Of a stretch of 64,000 bases of DNA, positions 40,200-55,517 are shown in pieces. Position 1 is the first letter of the stretch. Every line of letters starts with the position of its first letter. This DNA comes from Clavibacter zhangzhiyongii. Lineage in GTDB: Bacteria > Actinomycetota > Actinomycetes > Actinomycetales > Microbacteriaceae. The notes under the pieces were generated by a model that worked only from the letters and a program-made list of their open reading frames with translations, had not been told where the DNA came from and made no database searches. The position numbers and the translations under genes are program-made. The DNA lies in contig NZ_CP061274.1 in assembly GCF_014775655.1 (NCBI RefSeq), positions 2,728,001 through 2,792,000 of the forward strand, written 5' to 3'.

Positions 40200-40621
40200 A
40201 CGGTGGACGAGGGTCCGCGAGCGGCCAGGGCGACGGCGCCGAGGCCCAGGAGCGCGGAGACCCCGAGCACCGCGATCCCGAACGGATCGACCAGGTGGCG
40301 GATCGCGAAGGCGACGCTCGCGAACGCGTCGGCGCCGCCCGCGAGGTACACGACGGCGCCCACGAGCCCGTACGCCAGCCAGGCAGCCGCGCCCCAGCCG
40401 AGGACGGGGAGGACGGGGATCCGCCGCTCGCTGTCGGCCTCGCGCGCGGTGCGGACGAGGCCCCCGGCGAAGACGAGCGTGGCGCTGAGGACCATGACCG
40501 GACCGAGGAGGACGCCGGCGTCCCGCTCCGGGATCACGTCGTCACCGCCGAGCAGCGAGACGAAGCCGAAGATGCAGACCACCAGGGCGACGTGCAGTAC
40601 GGCGGCCAGGAGGGGGATCAC
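40196..40621 (-). CDS. Small integral membrane protein, unknown function
   Basis: 141 aa with about four hydrophobic helices (roughly 3-24, 37-56, 69-93 and 112-134) and few charges apart from a RTAREADSERR loop near 57-67. I do not recognise a family with confidence. GTG start; CAGGCT lies 6 nt upstream, a variant of the leaderless -10 box. It lies 19 nt downstream of the coiled-coil membrane protein gene, and its stop overlaps the str promoter. Confidence 0.75.
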   Translation of the reverse strand: MIPLLAAVLHVALVVCIFGFVSLLGGDDVIPERDAGVLLGPVMVLSATLVFAGGLVRTAREADSERRIPVLPVLGWGAAAWLAYGLVGAVVYLAGGADAFASVAFAIRHLVDPFGIAVLGVSALLGLGAVALAARGPSSTV

Positions 40622-40640
40622 TCCCCCAGCCTGACACGCG

Positions 40641-41663
40641 TCAGCGGTGGTCCGGCTGCTCTGCCAGCTTGCGGTCGTACTCGGCGCGGGCCTCGACGTT
40701 CCGGGCCTTGACCCGGCGTCCGCGCGCGCTGATGCCGGCGCCGAGCCAGGTGACGAGCTCGCGGGCGAGGAAGCCGGCGAGGATCCCGTCGGGGAAGGTC
40801 ACCGTGCGCTGGAGCAGGAGCGCCTGCTCCGACGGGGCGAGGTCCATGACGCCGCCCTGGAGGAGGCGCGTGCCGACGTACGCGGCGTAGACGAGGATCG
40901 CGACCGGCAGGCCGCCGAGGACGAAGGCCCACCACTTCCCGCGGTTGACCAGCAGCGCCAGCAGCACGAAGAGGACGAGGAAGGCGATGGTCGGCACGTA
41001 GAAGACGGGCGACAGGAGGTAGCGGCCGAAGACCTCGCCGAACGCGTCGGGGTTGCGGACCGAGGCGAGGAGGGCGGTGCCCAGCGAGTAGAGCAGGGCG
41101 AACAGGATGGCGGCGACGACCGCGATGAGGACGCCGAATCCGCGGTTGCCGCGCTTCACGGGCGGGACGGGCGCCTGGACGTAGATGGGCTGGGACTGCG
41201 ACTGGCGCTGGCCCTCCTCGTCGCGCGCACGGCGGTCGCGCTCCTCGCGCTCGCGGGCGTCGGCCTCGCGGGCCTCGCGCTCGCGGCGCTCCCGGTCCTC
41301 GACGTCGCGCTGGCGGGCCTCGGCCTCGCGGGCCTGGGCCTCACGTGCCTCGGCCTCACGCGCCTCGGCCTCACGCGCCTCGGCCTCGCGGGCGTCGCGC
41401 TCGCGGGCGTCGCGGTCGCGCTCCTCGGACTCGCGGGCCTCGCGGTCGCGGGCCTCGCGCGCCTCGCGATCCCGGTCCTCATCGACGGGCGCCGCGAAGG
41501 CGGTCTGGTCGAAGGCGGAGGTGTCGGAGCGCGCGGCGTCGTGCCGGTCGGCGGGGCCGTCGTCGAACGCGGCGACGGCGGCCGTCTCGTCGGGGGTGCG
41601 GGGATCCAGCGGCTGGTCGGCCTCGTCGGACTGTCGGTGCGGGGCGGGCCTGTCGTCGGTCAT
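40641..41663 (-). CDS. Membrane protein with long charged AREAE-repeat helix
   Basis: 340 aa. Residues 1-60 are acidic and proline/alanine-rich. Residues 61-152 are almost only R, E, D and A, including five AREAE repeats at 91-115, which should form a long single alpha helix or coiled coil. Residues 176-200, 219-239 and 245-265 are membrane spans, with a possible re-entrant segment near 292-310; the end is basic. The charged N-terminus is predicted cytosolic. No family recognised; such proteins in actinobacteria are often linked to the cell envelope or division, but nothing here proves it. Confidence 0.85.
   Translation of the reverse strand: MTDDRPAPHRQSDEADQPLDPRTPDETAAVAAFDDGPADRHDAARSDTSAFDQTAFAAPVDEDRDREAREARDREARESEERDRDARERDAREAEAREAEAREAEAREAQAREAEARQRDVEDRERREREAREADAREREERDRRARDEEGQRQSQSQPIYVQAPVPPVKRGNRGFGVLIAVVAAILFALLYSLGTALLASVRNPDAFGEVFGRYLLSPVFYVPTIAFLVLFVLLALLVNRGKWWAFVLGGLPVAILVYAAYVGTRLLQGGVMDLAPSEQALLLQRTVTFPDGILAGFLARELVTWLGAGISARGRRVKARNVEARAEYDRKLAEQPDHR
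41313..41393 (-). repeat. 15-bp in-frame tandem repeat
   Basis: Five units of 15 bp coding AREAE (one AREAQ) plus a partial unit, within the coiled-coil membrane protein gene. Likely to vary in copy number by slippage without breaking the frame. Confidence 0.8.
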
Positions 41664-41669
41664 GGCTCG

Positions 41670-41675
41670 AACCTA
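41670..41675 (-). promoter_or_regulatory. Leaderless -10 box for the AREAE membrane protein
   Basis: Minus-strand TAGGTT, 6 nt before the ATG at 41663. No Shine-Dalgarno. Confidence 0.6.
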
Positions 41676-41736
41676 CCGTCGGGCGGCGCCCCCGCCCGGG
41701 CGGCATGCCGGGGAGCGGCCAGAACGGACAGGCGGC

Positions 41737-42567
41737 CTAGAAGGGCTCGAGCAGGCGCTGCAGGAAGCGCCGCGTGCGCTCCTCGGCCGGGTGCTGCAGC
41801 ACCTTCGAGGGGTGTCCGCGCTCGACGACGACGCCGCCGTCCATGAAGACGACCTCGTCCGCCACCTGCCGGGCGAACGCCAGCTCGTGCGTGACGATCA
41901 CCATGGTCCAGGCCTCGTCGGCCAGCTCCTTGATGACGCTGAGCACCTCCCCCACGAGCTCGGGGTCGAGCGCCGACGTCGGCTCGTCGAACAGGAGGAT
42001 CTGCGGCCGGAGCGCGAGCGCGCGCACGATGCCGACGCGCTGCTGCTGGCCGCCGGAGAGCTGGAAGGGGTGCTGGTCGCGCTTGTCGGCGAGGCCTACG
42101 CGGGCGAGCAGCTCCTCGGCCTCGCGCGTCGCCTCGGCCACGGGCCGGCGCTGGACCTGCACGGGACCCTCGATGACGTTCTCCAGCACGGTCTTGTGCG
42201 GGAAGAGGTTGTACTGCTGGAACACCATCGCCGAGCGGTCGCGGAGGGCGAGGAGCTCGCGGTTCCGCGGCCCGGACGCGAAGTCGACGCGGAGCGGGCC
42301 CGTGGTGCCGGCGCGGGAGTCGGGATCCGCGGCCGCCACCTCGACGACGCCCGCCTCCGGCGTCTCGAGGCCGTTGAGGGAGCGGAGGACGGTGGTCTTG
42401 CCCGAGCCGCTGGGGCCGATGAGCGCGGTCACGCCCCCGCGGAGGACCTCGAGGTCGATGGAGCGGAGCACCTCGTTGTCGCCGAACGACTTCCGGAGGC
42501 CGCGGACGGTGAGCACGGGCTCGCCGGGGGCGCGGTGCGGGGCGGGCGTGGGATCAGTGGGCGACAT
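41737..42567 (-). CDS. Polar amino acid / cystine ABC transporter ATPase
   Basis: 276 aa ATPase of the GlnQ/TcyN group. Walker A GPSGSGKTT at 51-59, Q-loop VFQQYNLFPH near 117, signature LSGGQQQRV at 171-179, Walker B ILLFDEPTSALD at 191-202. It energises the adjacent permease; start overlaps the permease stop by 14 nt. A short insert (about 84-105) lies between Walker A and the Q-loop. Confidence 0.93.
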   Translation of the reverse strand: MSPTDPTPAPHRAPGEPVLTVRGLRKSFGDNEVLRSIDLEVLRGGVTALIGPSGSGKTTVLRSLNGLETPEAGVVEVAAADPDSRAGTTGPLRVDFASGPRNRELLALRDRSAMVFQQYNLFPHKTVLENVIEGPVQVQRRPVAEATREAEELLARVGLADKRDQHPFQLSGGQQQRVGIVRALALRPQILLFDEPTSALDPELVGEVLSVIKELADEAWTMVIVTHELAFARQVADEVVFMDGGVVVERGHPSKVLQHPAEERTRRFLQRLLEPF

Positions 42568-43219
42568 ACCGGTCGAGCCTCCTCTCGAGGCGGGTCTGCG
42601 CGAAGGAGAGCACGAGGCAGACGAGCCAGTAGATCAGCGCGGCCTCGAGGTACAGCAGCATGTACTCGAACGTGGACGACGCGATGAGCTGGGCCTGCTT
42701 GAACAGCTCGGTCACGAGGATCACCGACGCGAGCGACGTGTCCTTCACGAGGCTGATGAAGGTGTTCGACAGCGGCGGGACGGAGACCCGGGCCGCCTGC
42801 GGCACGATGATCCGCCGCAGCGTCAGCGCGCGCGACATCCCGATGGTGTGTCCCGCCTCCCATTGCCCGCGCGGGACGGACAGGATCGACGCCCGGATGA
42901 TCTCCGCCGCGTATCCGCCGACGTTCACCGACAGCGCGATGACCGCGCTCGGCCACGGCGGGAGCACGACGCCGATGGACGGCAGCCCGTAGAAGATCAC
43001 GAACAGCTGCACCAGGAGCGGCGTGCCCCGCACGACGGAGATGTAGAACCGGGCGATGCCGGACACGAGCCGGTTGCCGTAGAGGCGCATGAGCGCGAGG
43101 CCCAGCGCGATGGCGAGGCCGAGCGCGAAGGTGACGAGCGCCAGGGGGATGGTGCCGCGGATCGTCTCGAGCGCGAGCGGCCCGATGGACGACCAGAACA
43201 GGTCCCACTCCCTCGACAT
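42554..43219 (-). CDS. Polar amino acid / cystine ABC transporter permease
   Basis: 221 aa HisM/GlnP-type permease with about five membrane spans. The coupling motif EAGHTIGMSRALTLRRIIVPQA (the family EAA loop, near 130-150) is clear. A single permease gene suggests a homodimer. Follows the binding protein by 45 nt. Confidence 0.93.
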   Translation of the reverse strand: MSREWDLFWSSIGPLALETIRGTIPLALVTFALGLAIALGLALMRLYGNRLVSGIARFYISVVRGTPLLVQLFVIFYGLPSIGVVLPPWPSAVIALSVNVGGYAAEIIRASILSVPRGQWEAGHTIGMSRALTLRRIIVPQAARVSVPPLSNTFISLVKDTSLASVILVTELFKQAQLIASSTFEYMLLYLEAALIYWLVCLVLSFAQTRLERRLDRYVAH

Positions 43220-43264
43220 GCGGTCCTCTCGTCCTCGTCCTCGTGGGTCAGCGTACGCGGAGGG

Positions 43265-44113
43265 CTACTGCGAGACGTCCTCGCCGAAGTACTTCTCGGA
43301 GATGGTCGCGAGCGTGCCGTCGGCGCGGAGCTCGGCGAGGGCGTCGTCGACCGCGGTCACGAGGTCGTCGCTGCCCTTGCGGAAGGCGAACGCGCTGAGC
43401 GACGGGTCGTCGGTCTCTGCCGCGACCTGCAGGTCGGAGTCGCCCTGCTGCTTCTGGTAGTCGAGGAGCGTCAGGCGGTCGTTGATGGTCGCGTCGACGC
43501 GGCCCTGCTGGAGGAGCGTGACGGCCTGCGCGAAGCCCTCGACGGCCTCGACCTTGGCGCCGCTCTCGGTGGCGAGCTCGTTCCAGTTGCTCGTGAGCGA
43601 CTGCGCCGTGGTCTTGCCGGCGAGGTCGTCGAAGGAGGAGATGCCCGAGTCGGAGCCCTTGACGATGATGACGCCGGGCGAGACCGTGTACGGCTCGGAG
43701 AAGTCGTAGACGGCCTCGCGGTCGTCGTTGACGGAGATCTGGTTGGCGATGACGTCCCAGCGTCCGGCCTCGAGTCCCGCGAAGATCCCGTCGAACTGGG
43801 TCTCCTCGAAGACCGGCTCCACGCCGAGCTTCTCCGCGACCGCGGTCGCGATGTCGACGTCGTAGCCCGTGAGCGCGCCCGAGCCGGATCCCTCGTGGAA
43901 GGAGAACGGCGAGTAGGTGCCCTCGGTGCCGATGACGAGCTTCCCCGCGGCCTGCACGTCGGCGAGGCTCGAGGCGGCGGCCGGGCTGGCCGACGGGTCC
44001 GTCGCGGATCCGCTGCCCGCGTCGCCCGACGCGCAGCCCGCGAGGCCGAGGGCGGCCACGGCGACGAGGCCGGTGAGGGCGAGGGAGGGGCGGATGCGGG
44101 ACAGGAGGCTCAT
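43265..44113 (-). CDS. Amino acid-binding lipoprotein of the ABC transporter
   Basis: 282 aa. Signal peptide with lipobox LGLAGCAS (Cys27), so a membrane-anchored substrate-binding protein. ATG 44113 gives a normal signal peptide and follows an AAGGAC ribosome binding site. Family 3 solute-binding fold: LVIGTEGTYSPFSF, LTGYDVDIATAVAEKLG, WDVIANQISVNDDR. The GTEGTYSPFS and NQI features resemble cystine-binding TcyJ/TcyA. Substrate specificity is an inference. Confidence 0.92.
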   Translation of the reverse strand: MSLLSRIRPSLALTGLVAVAALGLAGCASGDAGSGSATDPSASPAAASSLADVQAAGKLVIGTEGTYSPFSFHEGSGSGALTGYDVDIATAVAEKLGVEPVFEETQFDGIFAGLEAGRWDVIANQISVNDDREAVYDFSEPYTVSPGVIIVKGSDSGISSFDDLAGKTTAQSLTSNWNELATESGAKVEAVEGFAQAVTLLQQGRVDATINDRLTLLDYQKQQGDSDLQVAAETDDPSLSAFAFRKGSDDLVTAVDDALAELRADGTLATISEKYFGEDVSQ

Positions 44114-44305
44114 GGGGGTCCTTGCGGTCACGGCGGTCCTCGGGAGCGGGGACGCCTCGTGCGGGTGCTGTGCGGGTGATGCGGCGCCGGGTGCCGGGAA
44201 GGGTCCCGGGAGCGCCGACCGCCATCGTCTCAACGCCTGCGTCGCGTCGGTATTCCCGTGTCGTCGCATGACGGGCGCACCCGCGCCCCGGGGGCACCCG
44301 CGTCG

Positions 44306-44791
44306 CTAGAAGAGCGGCTCGGGATCCGTGTCGTCGCCCTCGTCCGAGACGGGGCCGATCTCGCCCTCGAGCTCCGCGAGCCGCAGGTTGACGACGCGGT
44401 CGAGCGCCTGGCGGATGACGGGCGCGAGGGGCGTCAGCTCGCGGGCCAGCGCCTGGTCGACGACCTGCTGGATCTCCGCGGCGCGCTCCCCGTAGTCCAC
44501 GAACGCGGGCATGCCGAAGGGGTGGTCGCGGTACACCGGGCCGCGGGTCTCGCGGTACAGGCGCTCGCGGGCGTCGAGGGCCGCCTCCGCGCGCGCCGTC
44601 TCGAGCGCGGCGATCAGCGGGTGGATCGCGGTGTGCGGGGCGTCGCGCGGGATCGCCTCGTGGCCCGTGAAGGACGAGGCGTCGCAGGCGGGGCAGGACC
44701 CGGACCCGCCGCCCGGGGCGGGCGCGTCCTCCGTCGCGTGCCGGAGGGCGTGCGCGCGCCAGGCCAGGACCACGTCCTCCAGCATCCGCAC
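44306..44791 (-). CDS. Hypothetical protein with CPAC motif
   Basis: 161 aa, not recognised. A CPAC motif near residue 33 follows a glycine-rich stretch; the rest is helical, with RETRGPVYRDHPFGMPAFVDYG near 81-103 as the most distinctive part, and an acidic C-terminus. No signal peptide or membrane span. GTG start at 44791, or ATG two codons in (44785). Codon pattern is like its neighbours. CPAC with only one pair of cysteines could be redox-active or bind metal as a dimer. Confidence 0.65.
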   Translation of the reverse strand: MRMLEDVVLAWRAHALRHATEDAPAPGGGSGSCPACDASSFTGHEAIPRDAPHTAIHPLIAALETARAEAALDARERLYRETRGPVYRDHPFGMPAFVDYGERAAEIQQVVDQALARELTPLAPVIRQALDRVVNLRLAELEGEIGPVSDEGDDTDPEPLF

Positions 44792-44901
44792 GTCCGACGC
44801 CTCCCCGGGTCCCGGCGCGGGTCACCGGGTCGCCCCACTGTATCGCCGGGCCGACGGGCGCCCGGGAGGCGGGACCCGGGCGCGGGGAGCCCGGGGACGA
44901 G

Positions 44902-44929
44902 GAAGGGCCCCGCCGGAGCGGGGCCCTTC
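44902..44929 (-). terminator. Terminator after rpoC
   Basis: Perfect 12-bp stem (44902-44913 with 44918-44929) closed by a 4-nt loop, 27 nt after the rpoC stop. Strongest simple terminator hairpin in the window. Confidence 0.85.
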
Positions 44930-44956
44930 TCATCGTGCGCTCACGCGCCGGCGTCC

Positions 44957-48856
<3,900 letters not shown>

Positions 48857-48904
48857 TTTTCCTTCTCTCCTTGGAAAGCTTCGAGTCGAAAGTCTTGAGC
48901 GGGC

Positions 48905-52393
<3,489 letters not shown>

Positions 52394-52583
52394 GGAAATT
52401 ACCTCCGTGGGCCCCGTCGGGCTCCGATGTCGTCGATACGCCGAGACCGACCCGGGACGTGACCCGTGCCGATCCTGATGGAGTTGCTCGCCACACCTCG
52501 CGGGATGGGCTCGGGATGGACCCGAGCGCACACGATGACCGACCGCAATATGAAGGCAAAAGGGAGTGGGAGCGCAAAGGATC

Positions 52584-52612
52584 ACCATACGGGTCGCGAC
52601 GCGCCATGTCCA
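52584..52612 (-). promoter_or_regulatory. Promoter of rpoBC
   Basis: Minus-strand -35 TGGACA (plus 52607-52612), 17-nt spacer, -10 TATGGT (52584-52589). The predicted start near 52576 leaves about 180 nt of leader before the TTG. Confidence 0.7.
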
Positions 52613-52620
52613 GCGGAATC

Positions 52621-52650
52621 TTGCATCCTCGGCGTGTCTCGGTGTATAAC
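52621..52650 (+). promoter_or_regulatory. Candidate distal promoter for the metallo-hydrolase gene
   Basis: TTGCAT (52621-52626), 18-nt spacer ending in TG, TATAAC (52645-52650). A second, leaderless box (TAGCGT, 52687-52692) lies downstream, so the gene may have two starts. Confidence 0.45.
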
Positions 52651-52686
52651 GTCCGGTCGCCCTGTCGGACGGCCGCTCGGCCCGCG

Positions 52687-52692
52687 TAGCGT
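52687..52692 (+). promoter_or_regulatory. Leaderless -10 box for the metallo-hydrolase gene
   Basis: TAGCGT, 6 nt before the ATG at 52699; no ribosome binding site. Confidence 0.6.
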
Positions 52693-52698
52693 CGGGGC

Positions 52699-53367
52699 AT
52701 GAGCGATCCCTGGCACGTGTCCCCCGGCGGCCCCTCGCACGTGCACCGGGCGGGCGACGTGGAGGTCCGGAAGGCCTCCGTGGGCGCGATGGACAACGAC
52801 GCGTACCTCCTCACCGACCTCGACTCCGGCGAGCGCCTGCTGGTCGACGCGGCCGCGGACGCCGACCGCCTGCTGGCCCTCGTCGCCGAGCCGGATCCCG
52901 TCGGCCGGCTGGCCGTCGTCGTCACGACCCACGGCCACGCCGACCACCACGGCGCCCTCGCGGCCGTCGTCGACGCGACCGACGCGACCGCCGCCGTGGG
53001 CGCCGCCGACGCCGACGACCTCCCCCTCGATGCCGACCGGCGGCTCGCGCACGGCGACGAGGTGGCGTTCGGCGGCATGGTGCTCGAGGTCGTCGCGCTC
53101 CGCGGCCACACGCCCGGGAGCGTCGCGCTCGTCCTGCAGCCGGGCGACGGCAGCACGCACCTGTTCACGGGCGACTCGCTCTTCCCCGGCGGGGTCGGCA
53201 GCACGCAGGGCGACCCGGACCGCTTCCGGCAGCTGATGGACGACGTCGAGGAGCGGCTCTTCGCGCGCTTCCCCGACGACGCGCACGTGCACCCCGGCCA
53301 CGGCGACTCGACGACGCTCGGCGCCGAGCGCGGATCCCTCGCCGCCTGGCGCTCGCGCGGCTGGTGA
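52699..53367 (+). CDS. Metallo-beta-lactamase-fold hydrolase
   Basis: 222 aa. The metal site THGHADHHG (His78, His80, Asp82, His83) and later [20 protein letters not shown] and HPGHGDSTT match the glyoxalase II / MBL-fold hydrolase pattern. The substrate is unknown; candidates are thioesters such as glutathione- or mycothiol-type adducts. No signal peptide, so cytosolic. First of a run of plus-strand genes. Confidence 0.9.
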   Translation: MSDPWHVSPGGPSHVHRAGDVEVRKASVGAMDNDAYLLTDLDSGERLLVDAAADADRLLALVAEPDPVGRLAVVVTTHGHADHHGALAAVVDATDATAAVGAADADDLPLDADRRLAHGDEVAFGGMVLEVVALRGHTPGSVALVLQPGDGSTHLFTGDSLFPGGVGSTQGDPDRFRQLMDDVEERLFARFPDDAHVHPGHGDSTTLGAERGSLAAWRSRGW

Positions 53368-53408
53368 CGGGTCGCCCGGCGGCCGGGCCCGCTCCCGCAG
53401 CGGGCGCC

Positions 53409-53414
53409 TAGGCT
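53409..53414 (+). promoter_or_regulatory. Leaderless -10 box for the spermidine-synthase-like gene
   Basis: TAGGCT, 6 nt before the ATG at 53421. Confidence 0.6.
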
Positions 53415-53420
53415 GAGGAG

Positions 53421-54278
53421 ATGCCCGAGCACCCGTCGACCGTCCTGTCCCTGAGCGGGCACCGGGCCGTCATCGAGCCCGACCGGTTCGTGCCGGGCGC
53501 GTACCAGCTCGTGGTCGACGGCACGCCCCAGTCGCACGTCAACATGGACGACCCGGGCGAGCTGTTCTTCGAGTACGTGCAGCGGATGGGGCACGTCATC
53601 GACCTCGTCGGCGACCCCGGCCAGCCGATCACCGCGCTGCATCTCGGCGCCGGCGCGCTCACCATCCCGCGGTACGTCGAGGAGACCCGGCCAGGATCCC
53701 GCCAGCAGGTCATCGAGCTCGAGCAGGACCTCGTGGGGCTCGTCCGCGAGCACCTGCCGTGGTCGCGGAAGGCCTCCATCCGACTGCGCTACGGCGACGC
53801 GCGCGAGGTGATGGGGCGGCTGCCCCAGGGGCTCCGCGGCTCCGTCGACCTCATCGTCGTGGACGTGTTCAGCGGCGCCCGCACGCCCGCGCACATCACG
53901 AGCCGCGAGTTCCACGCGGAGGCCGCCGCGTTCCTCGCGCCCGGCGGGATCATGACGATCAACGTCGCCGACGGCCACGGGCTCGCGTTCGCGCGCGGCC
54001 AGGCCGCGACGATCCAGGACGTCCTGCCGCACGTCGCCGCCCTCGCGGAGACGCAGGTGCTGAAGGGCCGCCGGTTCGGCAACGTCGTGTTCGCCGCCTC
54101 GGCCACCCCGCTGCCGCTCGACTTCGTGCCGCGCCTGCTCGCGGGCGGCCCGCATCCCGCGAAGGTCGTCGAGGGGCGCGAGCTCACCGACTTCATCGCC
54201 GGCGCGTCCGTCGTGACCGACGCGACGGCCGTGCCCTCGCCCTCCCCCGCCCGCAGCATCTTCCAGACGAGGCCCTGA
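53421..54278 (+). CDS. Spermidine synthase-like SAM-binding protein
   Basis: 285 aa Rossmann methyltransferase fold of the polyamine aminopropyltransferase type. Motif I LHLGAGALTIPRY (73-85), acidic VIELEQDL, YGDAREVM and DLIVVDVFSG are present. It lacks the long N-terminal membrane part of some actinobacterial homologues. Whether it makes a polyamine or is a fused-fate methyltransferase cannot be told; such genes are common in actinobacteria and often not true spermidine synthases. Confidence 0.85.
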   Translation: MPEHPSTVLSLSGHRAVIEPDRFVPGAYQLVVDGTPQSHVNMDDPGELFFEYVQRMGHVIDLVGDPGQPITALHLGAGALTIPRYVEETRPGSRQQVIELEQDLVGLVREHLPWSRKASIRLRYGDAREVMGRLPQGLRGSVDLIVVDVFSGARTPAHITSREFHAEAAAFLAPGGIMTINVADGHGLAFARGQAATIQDVLPHVAALAETQVLKGRRFGNVVFAASATPLPLDFVPRLLAGGPHPAKVVEGRELTDFIAGASVVTDATAVPSPSPARSIFQTRP

Positions 54279-54325
54279 CCGGCCTCATCCCGGGCACCGA
54301 GGCCCGCCGATCCACCGGAGTCACC

Positions 54326-55507
54326 ATGAACCGCCGCTCCCGCACCCGCCCGGCTCGCCTCGCCGCGCTCGGCCTCGCCGCCCTGGTCGCGCTCACGGGG
54401 TGCACCAACGACGACGGCTCGCCCGTCGACGTCCGGGCCACCGAGCCGCCCGCGCCCTCCGCCGAGGCCTCCGACGCGGCGCCCGCGGGCGTCGCCCCGT
54501 CCGGCACGCCGACGGCGATCACGACGGGCCTCGTGTCGCCGTGGTCGATCGCCGAGCTGCCGTCCGGCTCCCTCCTCGTGAGCGAGCGCGACACCGCGCG
54601 CGTCGTCGAGGTGCTCGCCGACGGCACCACGCGCGTGGCCGGCGTCGTCGCGGGCGTCGGGCCGCTCGGCGAGGGCGGGCTCCTCGGCATCGCGCCGCGC
54701 GAGGCCGACGGCACCACGCAGCTCTACGCGTACCTCACCAGCGACACCGACAACCGCATCGTGCGCATGGACGTGACCGGCGAGGCCGGGTCGCTGGGGC
54801 TCGGGCCGGCCGAGGACGTGGTGACGGGGATCCCCCGCGACGCGAACCACAACGGCGGCCGCATCGCGTTCGGCCCCGACGGCATGCTCTACGCGACCAC
54901 GGGCGACGCGGACCTCCGCGACGCGGCGCAGGACCCGATCTCGCTGGCCGGGAAGATCCTCCGCCTCACGCCCGAGGGCCAGGGCCCGGCCGACAACCCG
55001 ACGCCCGGATCGCCCGTCTACTCGCTCGGGCACAGGAACCCGCAGGGGCTCGCGTGGGACGCCGAGGGCAACCTCTGGTCGGCCGAGTTCGGGCAGGACA
55101 CCTGGGACGAGCTGAACCTCATCGAGCCCGGCGGGAACTACGGCTGGCCGGTCGTGGAGGGCTCCGGCGACGACCCGTCGGACGCGTACATCGACCCGGT
55201 CCGCCAGTGGGCGACCGACGACGCGAGCCCGAGCGGCATCGCGGTCGCGGGCGACACCATCTTCATGGCGGGCCTCGGCGGCCAGCGCCTCTGGGTGATC
55301 CGGCCGGGCGCCGTGCCCACCGACCCCATCCCCGACGACCGCGTCACCGAGTTCTACACGCGCGAGTTCGGGCGGATCCGCGACGTGCAGGCCGCGCCCG
55401 ACGGGTCGCTGCGCATGCTCACGAACAACACCGACGGCCGCGGGCAGCCGCGCGAGGGCGACGACAAGCTGCTCCGGGTCGAGCTCATGCCGATCCAGGC
55501 GGGATAA
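54326..55507 (+). CDS. PQQ-dependent sugar dehydrogenase-like lipoprotein
   Basis: 393 aa. Lipobox LTGCTN (Cys26) after a short signal peptide, so exported and lipid-anchored. Beta-propeller of the soluble glucose/sorbosone dehydrogenase (Asd/YliI) family: LVSPWSIAELPSGSLLVSER, ANHNGGRIAFGPDG, YSLGHRNPQGLAWD, PGGNYGWPVVEG. These propellers oxidise aldoses with PQQ; no PQQ synthesis genes are in the window. ATG 54326 gives a proper signal peptide. Ends 10 nt before the TPR gene. Confidence 0.9.
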   Translation: MNRRSRTRPARLAALGLAALVALTGCTNDDGSPVDVRATEPPAPSAEASDAAPAGVAPSGTPTAITTGLVSPWSIAELPSGSLLVSERDTARVVEVLADGTTRVAGVVAGVGPLGEGGLLGIAPREADGTTQLYAYLTSDTDNRIVRMDVTGEAGSLGLGPAEDVVTGIPRDANHNGGRIAFGPDGMLYATTGDADLRDAAQDPISLAGKILRLTPEGQGPADNPTPGSPVYSLGHRNPQGLAWDAEGNLWSAEFGQDTWDELNLIEPGGNYGWPVVEGSGDDPSDAYIDPVRQWATDDASPSGIAVAGDTIFMAGLGGQRLWVIRPGAVPTDPIPDDRVTEFYTREFGRIRDVQAAPDGSLRMLTNNTDGRGQPREGDDKLLRVELMPIQAG

Positions 55508-55510
55508 TCT
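55505..55510 (+). promoter_or_regulatory. -10 box overlapping a stop codon, before the TPR gene
   Basis: TAATCT, whose first three bases are the stop of the dehydrogenase gene, 7 nt before the GTG at 55518. No ribosome binding site, so a leaderless transcript is possible. Confidence 0.5.
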
Positions 55511-55517
55511 CTTCCTC

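Larger units (their letters stand above)
52394..52698. promoter_or_regulatory. rpoB leader and divergent promoter region (305 nt, no gene)
   Basis: Separates rpoB (minus) from the metallo-hydrolase gene (plus). It holds the rpoBC promoter, an about 180-nt rpoB leader, and plus-strand promoter elements. The stretch 52540-52650 is visibly less GC-rich than the rest. Confidence 0.6.

Noticed and set aside
52394-52588. Upstream extension of rpoB into the leader
   Set aside because: No homology before LAAARNAT; it crosses the predicted transcription start, and GGAGG marks the TTG.
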